Positions 1 through 4,956 of a DNA stretch of 5,582 nucleotides are shown here, in pieces; within the stretch, counting starts at the first letter, position 1; each line of letters opens with the position of its first letter. Made by a program: the position numbers and the translations under genes. The notes under the pieces are model-generated. The model saw only the letters and a program-made list of their open reading frames with translations. It had not been told where the DNA came from and ran no database searches. Origin of the DNA: Patescibacteria group bacterium (GTDB taxonomy: Bacteria > Patescibacteriota > WWE3 > UBA101185 > UBA10185); contig JAKLGS010000047.1 in the NCBI GenBank assembly GCA_022710505.1, positions 1-5,582 of the forward strand. The letters are read 5' to 3'.

Positions 1-593
1 AATATATAAGTGTAAAGGTTTCAGATTCCAGAGTTAACTGCTACTCTGTTGCTGGTTTTAAAAATCCTAATAGGTTTAATTTACTTGTTGATTCAACCCC
101 AGGTGGACCAGGATCTAAGTTTTTTGAAAGTTTAAAGGTTGGGGACAAGATGACCTTTTTAGGACCTTTTGGAAATTTCATATTAAAACAAGATGAAGAT
201 GTTGATAACATGCTTTTCTTTGCTACAGGCTGTGGTACAGCTCCCTTAAAATTTATGTTAGAAAGTGCTTTAAAGGAAGGTAAAAAAGATAGAAAAATAA
301 AATTGTATCTTGGGGTTAATAATTATTGTGATGTTTTCTTTAAAGATTATTTCAGTGATTTACAAAAAGAATACGAAAACTTTTCTTATGAAATTGCGAT
401 AAATAGCCCAGATCCAAAATGGGACGGGCCCGTTGGTTTTATAACTGAATTGGTAAAAAAGGATTTCCCAGATGCTTCTAAATGTTCCGCTTATTTGTGT
501 GGGAATAAATTTATGATTGAGGATGTTTCAAAAGTTTTAATAGAAAGAGGTTGCCCGGAGGAAAGGGTATATACGGAAAAATATGGTAAATAA
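1..593 (+). CDS. FAD/NAD(P)-binding ferredoxin reductase-like oxidoreductase (5'-partial)
   Basis: The reading frame is open from base 3 to the TAA at 591-593, giving 196 visible residues; the N-terminus lies upstream of the window. An ATG at 150 is internal, because conserved FAD-domain sequence precedes it. The fold reads as a ferredoxin-NADP reductase (FNR) type flavoprotein. The end of the FAD barrel has a CYSVAG segment (visible residues 13-18), a glycine-rich GGPGSKFF loop (34-41) and LGPFGNF (53-59). The NAD(P) domain follows, with ATGCGTAP (74-81) in place of the usual TGxGIAP, and a C-terminal YLCGNKFMIEDV (164-175) matching the family's YLCGPxxMI. Such proteins move electrons between ferredoxin or another one-electron carrier and NAD(P)H in the cytoplasm. 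The gene overlaps the next one by 11 bp, so coupling to the 2-oxoacid oxidoreductase is a fair inference. Oddity: the Arg expected two residues before Tyr in the FAD motif RxYS is Asn (residue 12). It could instead be a hydrogenase gamma subunit, but the nearest hydrogenase gene is distant and on the opposite strand. Confidence 0.85.
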   Translation, partial: YISVKVSDSRVNCYSVAGFKNPNRFNLLVDSTPGGPGSKFFESLKVGDKMTFLGPFGNFILKQDEDVDNMLFFATGCGTAPLKFMLESALKEGKKDRKIKLYLGVNNYCDVFFKDYFSDLQKEYENFSYEIAINSPDPKWDGPVGFITELVKKDFPDASKCSAYLCGNKFMIEDVSKVLIERGCPEERVYTEKYGK

Positions 594-2325
594 AGATGAT
601 GTGGTATCAGTAAAAATAGGAGGTCCCGCCGGAACAGGTGTTAAATCTGTAGGTTTGATGTTGGCAAAAATAGCGGCTAGATCAGGTTATCAGATTTGTG
701 ATAATACGGAATACCCGTCTTTAATTAGAGGTGGTCACAATGTTATGCAGGTAAATTTTTCAGAAAGAGAAGTTACGGCACCAAGAGTTAAGTCAGATCT
801 TTTAATAGCCTTTGATCAACTGACAATAGACCTGCATTTTTCAGAAATTGAAAGCGGGGGAGGAATAATTTTTGATTCAGATTCCAAAATGGATATCTCA
901 AAAGTTTCAAAAGACATTTCACTTTACGGTATTCCTTTAAAAAAACTAGCATTTGAAGCCGGTGAAAAAAATATATTTTTAAATATTGTGGCTTTATCTT
1001 CCGCAGTCGGTCTTTTAGGTGGAAATATTGAAACATTTAAAAAATTAATCGAAGAAGAATACGGTGATAAAGGAGAAAAGATTATTGAGGCTGACAAAAA
1101 AGCCGCTGATTTAGGATACAACTATGTTTTGGAAAATTTTAAAGATGACCTTCACGAATATATGACCGTGATTGATTCTTTTAGCTCTCCCGCACCTTAT
1201 ATGGTTATAAGTGGGAATGAGGCGGCCGCTTTAGGTGCTATCTCCGCAGGTATGCAGTTTGCCGCAATATATCCAATGTCTCCCATCAACAATATCCTCC
1301 ATGTCTTGGCCGCCAATCAGGAAAAATTCGGTTACATCTACAAACAACCGGAAGATGAAATTTCCGCAATTAATATGGCAATAGGTGCTTCCTACGCAGG
1401 AGTTCGTTCTATGACAGCAACTTCGGGGGGTGGTTTTTGCTTAATGACAGAGGCATATGGTCTTGCAGGAATTACTGAAACACCTTTGGTAATAATTGAG
1501 GGAATGAGAGGCGGTCCCGCAACAGGCCTTCCTACTTGGAGCGGACAGGGAGATCTTCAAATGATACTTCACTCTCATCAGGATGAATTTTCAAGAATAG
1601 TTTTAGCTCCCGGAGATGTTGAAGAGACTTACCGTCTTACGGCAAAGGCCTTTGATTTGGCTGATAAGTATCAAACTACAGCAGTAGTTTTAATCGACAA
1701 GAATATTTGTGAAAATGATAGGACTGTAATGTTTCCTGATGTTTCAAATATAAAAATTGATAGGGGTAAACTTATAAAAGAAAAAGTTGAAGATTATAAA
1801 AGGTATGAATTTTCAGATGACGGTGTTTCCACCAGAAGTATTCCGGGAGTTGGGAATTTCTTTATAGCCAATTCTGATGAACACGACGAATACGGCTATT
1901 CTTCAGAAGAAGTAGATATGAGAAATAAAATGATGAATAAAAGAATGCAGAAGCTTACTTCGTGTTCTAAAAATGACATGCCCGCCCCTGAAGTTTATGG
2001 CCCTGAAAACGCTGATATAACAATACTCTCGTGGGGGAGTAATAAAGGAAGTATTTTAGAAGCTATAAAAAGTTTTTCAAATGTAAATTATGTTCACGTT
2101 ACTTGGATGAACCCTTTCCCTGCAGAATTTTTATCTAAGTTTTTATCCAAAGCTAAACATATTGTTGATATTGAATGTAATTACACTGGTCAGTTAGCAG
2201 ATATTGTAAAAGAAAAAACAGGGATTGATATTAAAGATAGATATTTAAGGTCTGACGGAAGAGTGATTTATCCGGAGGAAATAATAGAGAAATTAAATTC
2301 TGTGAAGGGAGTGAAAAAGATATGA
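583..2325 (+). CDS. korA: 2-oxoacid:acceptor (ferredoxin) oxidoreductase, fused gamma-alpha subunit
   Basis: This 580-residue protein has the normal length for a fused gamma-alpha subunit of the KorA type. With the beta subunit it oxidatively decarboxylates a 2-oxoacid to acyl-CoA and CO2 and reduces ferredoxin. The N-terminal gamma domain (about 7-195) has GGPAGTGVKS (13-22) and TEYPSLIRGGHN (42-53). The alpha, pyrimidine-binding domain starts near 205 with SGNEAAALGA, followed by YPMSP (230-234), EDEISAINMAIGASYAG (257-273), TATSGGG (278-284) and GGPATGLPTW (310-319). A C-terminal domain carries YGPENAD, SWGSNKG and NYTGQLA. The ATG at 583 overlaps the upstream stop. The only good Shine-Dalgarno (GGAGG, 557-561) is too distant, so translational coupling is likely. 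A GTG at 601 is possible but lacks a ribosome site. Oddities: Ser replaces Thr in YP(I/M)TP, and Trp319 stands where many homologues have Arg or Lys after GLPT. The substrate (pyruvate, 2-oxoglutarate or other) cannot be fixed from sequence, and the symbol marks the subunit architecture only. Confidence 0.95.
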   Translation: MVNKDDVVSVKIGGPAGTGVKSVGLMLAKIAARSGYQICDNTEYPSLIRGGHNVMQVNFSEREVTAPRVKSDLLIAFDQLTIDLHFSEIESGGGIIFDSDSKMDISKVSKDISLYGIPLKKLAFEAGEKNIFLNIVALSSAVGLLGGNIETFKKLIEEEYGDKGEKIIEADKKAADLGYNYVLENFKDDLHEYMTVIDSFSSPAPYMVISGNEAAALGAISAGMQFAAIYPMSPINNILHVLAANQEKFGYIYKQPEDEISAINMAIGASYAGVRSMTATSGGGFCLMTEAYGLAGITETPLVIIEGMRGGPATGLPTWSGQGDLQMILHSHQDEFSRIVLAPGDVEETYRLTAKAFDLADKYQTTAVVLIDKNICENDRTVMFPDVSNIKIDRGKLIKEKVEDYKRYEFSDDGVSTRSIPGVGNFFIANSDEHDEYGYSSEEVDMRNKMMNKRMQKLTSCSKNDMPAPEVYGPENADITILSWGSNKGSILEAIKSFSNVNYVHVTWMNPFPAEFLSKFLSKAKHIVDIECNYTGQLADIVKEKTGIDIKDRYLRSDGRVIYPEEIIEKLNSVKGVKKI

Positions 2326-3176
2326 CATTAGAAGAATTGCAAACCCCTTGTACTCCTAATTGGTGTCCCGGTTGTGGAAACTTTAATATTTGGGCAGCTT
2401 TTAAAAACGCAGCTGTAAAAGAGGGTTGGGATAATACCAACACGGCTTTGGTTGCAGGAATAGGTTGTCACGGACACATTTTAAATTTTGTAAAACTTAC
2501 ATCTTTTGAAGGTTTACATGGTAGGGCAATTCCGGTGGCTTCGGGATTGAAATTGGCAAATAACAGATTAAATGTTTTTGCTCATGTTGGTGATGGAGAT
2601 TGTTTAGGTGAGGGCGGTAATCACTTTATTCATGCCGCGAGAAGAAATCATAATATTACGGTACTATTGCATGACAACGCTTTATACGCATTAACTGCCG
2701 GTCAAACGTCTCCCGCAACGGGAAAAGGTGTGAAAACTAAATCTACTCCTGCAGGAAACCCCGACGAACCAATCTACCCCCTAGCTTTAGCAATAGCCTC
2801 GGGGGCCACGTTTGTCGCTCGGGTTTATTCAGGAGATATGCCTAAACTTACAGAGTTAATTATTGAGGCCAATAAGCATAAAGGTTTTGCGGTAATAGAC
2901 ATTCTTCAGCCATGTGTCACTTTTAATAAAATTTGCACACACGCAATGTTTCTTCAAAATATGTACTATCTTGGAAAAGACTATGACCCAAAAAACAAAA
3001 TAAAAGCTCTAGAAAAAGCTTACGAATTTGGGGAGAAGAGAATTCCCGTTGGTATTTTTTATAAGGAGGAGAAGCCGTCTTTAGAAGATGGTTATTCTCA
3101 GATTTCTGCAATTCCTCTGGTTGACCAAGAACCAAAATTAGACAGCCTTACGGATTTATTTAAAAAATATACTTGA
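2322..3176 (+). CDS. korB: 2-oxoacid:acceptor (ferredoxin) oxidoreductase, beta subunit (TPP-binding)
   Basis: This 284-residue subunit binds thiamine pyrophosphate and the [4Fe-4S] cluster of the 2-oxoacid:ferredoxin oxidoreductase. Four cysteines fit the cluster-ligand pattern of two-subunit enzymes: Cys15 and Cys18 in WCPGCG, Cys49 in GIGCHGH and Cys198 in QPCVTFN. The TPP/Mg motif starts at GDGD (90-93) and continues through GGNHFIHAARRN (98-109) to DNALYALTAGQTSPAT (118-133), close to the family's DNxxYGLTxGQxSPT. A typical C-terminal segment (VGIFYKEEKPS) follows. There is no ferredoxin-like extension, so the enzyme should hand electrons to a separate ferredoxin, and one is encoded just downstream. 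The ATG overlaps the upstream stop in an ATGA arrangement, with GAAGGGAG (2304-2311) as a plausible ribosome site inside korA. Family assignment is firm; substrate is not. Confidence 0.95.
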   Translation: MTLEELQTPCTPNWCPGCGNFNIWAAFKNAAVKEGWDNTNTALVAGIGCHGHILNFVKLTSFEGLHGRAIPVASGLKLANNRLNVFAHVGDGDCLGEGGNHFIHAARRNHNITVLLHDNALYALTAGQTSPATGKGVKTKSTPAGNPDEPIYPLALAIASGATFVARVYSGDMPKLTELIIEANKHKGFAVIDILQPCVTFNKICTHAMFLQNMYYLGKDYDPKNKIKALEKAYEFGEKRIPVGIFYKEEKPSLEDGYSQISAIPLVDQEPKLDSLTDLFKKYT

Positions 3177-3202
3177 TAGGGTAGTATTTAATTAGTTAGA
3201 AA
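3173..3202 (+). promoter_or_regulatory. Possible internal promoter ahead of the ferredoxin gene
   Basis: TTGATA (3173-3178, over the korB stop) and TAGAAA (3197-3202) lie 18 bases apart and match the sigma-70 -35 and -10 boxes at 5 and 4 of 6 positions. In A+T-rich DNA such matches arise easily by chance, and the ferredoxin could simply be read from the upstream operon. It would give the ferredoxin extra, independent expression. Confidence 0.22.
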
Positions 3203-3222
3203 ATTTAAAAAGGACTTTAAAA

Positions 3223-3468
3223 ATGGAAGAAAAGGAAGTTCAAATTGGAAGATACAAAATAAAAGTTTTAAGAGATGTTTGCATTAGCGCCGCTTCTTGT
3301 GTAGCTTTTTCCCCAGCTGTTTTTGAATTAGACGGAGAGTCGAAAGCTGTTATAAAAGACGGAGCAACTGACGAAGAGACTAACATTTTACTTGCAGCTC
3401 AATCTTGCCCCACAGGAGCAATTATTATTACCGACGCTGAAACTGGCGAGAGAGTTTGGCCTAAGTAA
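3223..3468 (+). CDS. Small ferredoxin with three cysteines (probable [3Fe-4S] type)
   Basis: This 81-residue acidic protein resembles the single-cluster bacterial ferredoxins. Cys20 and Cys26 lie in CISAASC and Cys62 in SCPTGAI, followed by a beta strand (IIIT). Classic [4Fe-4S] ferredoxins have CxxCxxC here; this one has Ala (residue 23) at the middle position. Only three cluster ligands are visible, which is the pattern of [3Fe-4S] ferredoxins or those with a non-Cys fourth ligand. There is no second cluster motif. The start is well supported by AGGA at 3211-3214, eight bases before the ATG. The gene lies 46 bases after korB and before the operon's terminator, so it is the likely electron acceptor of the 2-oxoacid oxidoreductase and partner of the upstream flavoprotein. 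That role is inferred from position, and cluster type needs a purified protein. Confidence 0.88.
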   Translation: MEEKEVQIGRYKIKVLRDVCISAASCVAFSPAVFELDGESKAVIKDGATDEETNILLAAQSCPTGAIIITDAETGERVWPK

Positions 3469-3487
3469 GAAGTTTTTAAAAAATTAA

Positions 3488-3532
3488 GGACACCCTTGTT
3501 CATATATTTATGAACTTTAGGTGTCCCTTTTT
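3488..3532. terminator. Bidirectional rho-independent terminator (compound hairpin)
   Basis: An outer 7-bp stem pairs GGACACC (3488-3494) with GGTGTCC (3520-3526). An inner 7-bp stem pairs GTTCATA (3498-3504) with TATGAAC (3509-3515) around a 4-base loop. A small internal loop (3495-3497 and 3516-3519) separates the stems. On the plus strand CTTTTT follows, ending the ferredoxin operon. On the minus strand the hairpin is followed by TTAATTTTTT (complement of 3478-3487), so it can also end the converging exported-protein gene, whose stop is at 3542. Confidence 0.85.
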
Positions 3533-3541
3533 GAATTTATT

Positions 3542-4345
3542 TTATTTATTTATCAATGGTAGAAAAATTAGGCTGTTCCAGCAAACTGGACCTAATGTTT
3601 CTCCACTTTGTGTCCACCAATCTCCAGTAGTTCCTTTTACTTCCCACTGAACTGGTGCTATTGGTTCTTTTAACCATTCTCGATACACCCCATTTCCAAA
3701 CTTGCTTGGAAAGGGTGGTACGTCTTCCCATTGAAATAGACCGTTATGATATTCACCGTGTCCAAAGCAGTTTGTAAATATTGTAATATCAACTCTGTTA
3801 TTTACAAACCATTGGTTTGCAGCCCATTCGGGATTCCCAACAACTGCCCAATTCCACGTTGGGTTGTACAAACCTTCCCAATCATTGTACAAAGGATCGT
3901 TGATTGAGAAAGTAACTTGGGTGACATCTTCTTTTTTACGTAACCCATCGTTATAACCAATCTCCCAAGGTCCCCACCCTTCCCATTCGATTGACCCTAA
4001 AACATCTACCCAGATGTCAACTGCCTCTATTGGGATGTAAGCACTCCAAGTACACAACTGATCTTGGCAAGACCAGATGTTACTTATTTTGTGAACAGTC
4101 CCGTCTCTGTTTTGAATAGATATTCTACCTCCGTCTAAATCTTCCAAATCGAATCCGTTTAGATTAAGTTCTAAATAGAGCGTACCACTGTTTCGCACCT
4201 CAGGTTGAAGCGCTTGTGGGGTCGCTTGAAAATAGGTGACCTTGATTTCTGGATAAGGTGCTTGAGCTCTTACTTCCACAAAATTTCCAAATGAAAAGGA
4301 TACAGCGACCATAATCGTGATTAAAACCATCAAAAATTTTTTCAT
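3542..4345 (-). CDS. Exported tryptophan-rich protein of unknown function
   Basis: This 267-residue protein is not recognised as any family. It begins with a clear Sec signal peptide: MKK, then a hydrophobic core (about residues 4-20). Cleavage is probable after VRA (residue 27), because cutting after AQA (29) would leave Pro at +1. The mature part is rich in aromatic residues, with 17 Trp in the full protein (about 6%). It has four cysteines (SCQDQLC, TNCFG, PVCWN), enough for two disulfides, and no second membrane helix. It ends in a short hydrophobic tail, IFLPLINK. The beta-rich, Trp-rich look suggests a surface or extracellular binding protein, but this is a guess. The start is supported by AGGAGA a few bases upstream (complement of 4349-4354) and a strong promoter. 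It is transcribed alone, against the redox operon. Sampled 60-base stretches (35-47% G+C) look richer than stretches sampled in the neighbours (27-30% in two of three), compatible with a separate origin. Confidence 0.88.
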   Translation of the reverse strand: MKKFLMVLITIMVAVSFSFGNFVEVRAQAPYPEIKVTYFQATPQALQPEVRNSGTLYLELNLNGFDLEDLDGGRISIQNRDGTVHKISNIWSCQDQLCTWSAYIPIEAVDIWVDVLGSIEWEGWGPWEIGYNDGLRKKEDVTQVTFSINDPLYNDWEGLYNPTWNWAVVGNPEWAANQWFVNNRVDITIFTNCFGHGEYHNGLFQWEDVPPFPSKFGNGVYREWLKEPIAPVQWEVKGTTGDWWTQSGETLGPVCWNSLIFLPLINK

Positions 4346-4383
4346 TTTTCTCCTTATTTATGGGATTGTATTCATCGCTTGAA

Positions 4384-4402
4384 ATTTTAGCGGTGATTTT
4401 AG
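4384..4402. repeat. 7-bp direct repeat at the expected transcription start of the exported-protein gene
   Basis: ATTTTAG occurs at 4384-4390 and again at 4396-4402, a 12-base period, just downstream of the -10 box of the minus-strand promoter. The position suits a small repressor operator or could be chance; nothing else supports a function. Confidence 0.3.
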
Positions 4403-4413
4403 TGCTTTGTTGG

Positions 4414-4442
4414 ATTATAGCCTAAAAAACCTCGTCAGTCAA
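4414..4442 (-). promoter_or_regulatory. Near-consensus sigma-70 promoter of the exported-protein gene
   Basis: On the minus strand, TTGACT (complement of 4437-4442) is followed after exactly 17 bases by TATAAT (complement of 4414-4419). This is 5 of 6 and 6 of 6 against consensus with ideal spacing. Transcription should begin near 4407, leaving a leader of about 60 bases before the ATG. Such a strong constitutive-looking promoter implies high expression unless repressed. Confidence 0.85.
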
Positions 4443-4451
4443 ATACTACAG

Positions 4452-4470
4452 GTCTATGTCTACGTCCTAT
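4452..4470. repeat. Three short tandem near-repeats upstream of the minus-strand promoter
   Basis: GTCTAT, GTCTAC and GTCCTAT follow each other directly, about 10 bases upstream of the -35 box of the exported-protein promoter and about 85 bases before the protease gene on the other strand. It could be a regulator-binding element for either gene or low-complexity chance. Confidence 0.25.
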
Positions 4471-4476
4471 CTTAGA

Positions 4477-4505
4477 TTTACATTGGGTTTGCGAACATCT
4501 AAATT
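4477..4505 (+). promoter_or_regulatory. Candidate promoter of the maturation protease gene
   Basis: TTTACA (4477-4482) and TAAATT (4500-4505) are 17 bases apart, matching sigma-70 boxes at 5 and 4 of 6 positions, and would give a leader of roughly 40 bases. The protease gene opens a plus-strand unit divergent from the exported-protein gene, so it needs a promoter in 4346-4554; this is the best one I see, but it is weak. Confidence 0.35.
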
Positions 4506-4554
4506 GCTCGCGATCTGTATTGCTAAAAGTCTTTATCAAATGTAAAAAGAAAGT

Positions 4555-4956
4555 ATGAAGGTTTATATATTCGGAAACGAGGATTTAGATTTTGATAATA
4601 AAGCTATTCTTGTTGCCAAAAAATTTAAAAAAACCATAGAAAACTGTGATTTTATTTATGTTAAGCCAAACCAAGATCTTCCATTTGTGGATAGAGAAGA
4701 GATTGTAATAATGGATACAATCGAGGGAATAGAAGAAATAACTCTGATAACTGATGGTGAGATATCAAATACCGGATTTGAGAAAAGAACCACCGTACAC
4801 GATTTTGATTTAGGTTTCCAACTTAAATACTTAAAAAAGATAGGGAAGTTGGGAAAAGTAACAATAATAGGTTTACCGGTGGCAAAGGATGTAGATTATT
4901 TACGGATCCAATCAATCTTAAGGAAGTTAGTTGCACAGGACATGCAGGGGTCGTAA
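4555..4956 (+). CDS. [NiFe] hydrogenase maturation protease
   Basis: This 133-residue protein looks like an archaeal/CPR-style member of the HybD/HycI/FrxA endopeptidase family. These enzymes clip the C-terminal tail of the hydrogenase large subunit after nickel insertion. Visible signatures are FGNEDLDFDN (6-15), equivalent to the family's GNxLxxDD motif; VIMDTIEGI (51-59), equivalent to the DxxxG strand; and TVHDFDLGFQLK (80-91), with KVTIIGLP (101-108) near the end. By alignment by eye, Asp14, Asp54 and His82 take the places of the nickel-sensing carboxylates and histidine of HybD. The ribosome site is weak (AAAGAAAG). The partner is almost certainly the large subunit encoded convergently at the right. 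Its last 61 bases overlap that gene antisense. The final nine residues (125-133) exist only because codon 125 is TTA rather than TGA, so this tail may be a recent extension or a sequencing artefact. Confidence 0.82.
   Translation: MKVYIFGNEDLDFDNKAILVAKKFKKTIENCDFIYVKPNQDLPFVDREEIVIMDTIEGIEEITLITDGEISNTGFEKRTTVHDFDLGFQLKYLKKIGKLGKVTIIGLPVAKDVDYLRIQSILRKLVAQDMQGS

Noticed and set aside
150..152. ATG as the start of the first gene
   Set aside because: Upstream codons in the same frame encode the FAD-domain CYSVAG and GGPGS segments, so this Met is internal.
557..561. GGAGG as the Shine-Dalgarno site of korA
   Set aside because: It lies 21 bases before the ATG, too far for normal spacing; coupling to the overlapping upstream gene is more likely.
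788..1121. Open frames on the minus strand inside korA (also near 2231-2443 and 2923-3135)
   Set aside because: They lie opposite strongly conserved coding sequence, have no ribosome sites and encode low-complexity products resembling no family.
2323..2325. Recoded TGA (glycine) as in some CPR lineages
   Set aside because: TGA ends both korA and korB exactly where the conserved proteins should end, and no in-frame TGA interrupts any gene.
3546..3731. Second minus-strand frame within the exported-protein gene
   Set aside because: It is an out-of-frame shadow with no ribosome site or signal sequence, while the longer frame has a signal peptide, promoter and Shine-Dalgarno.
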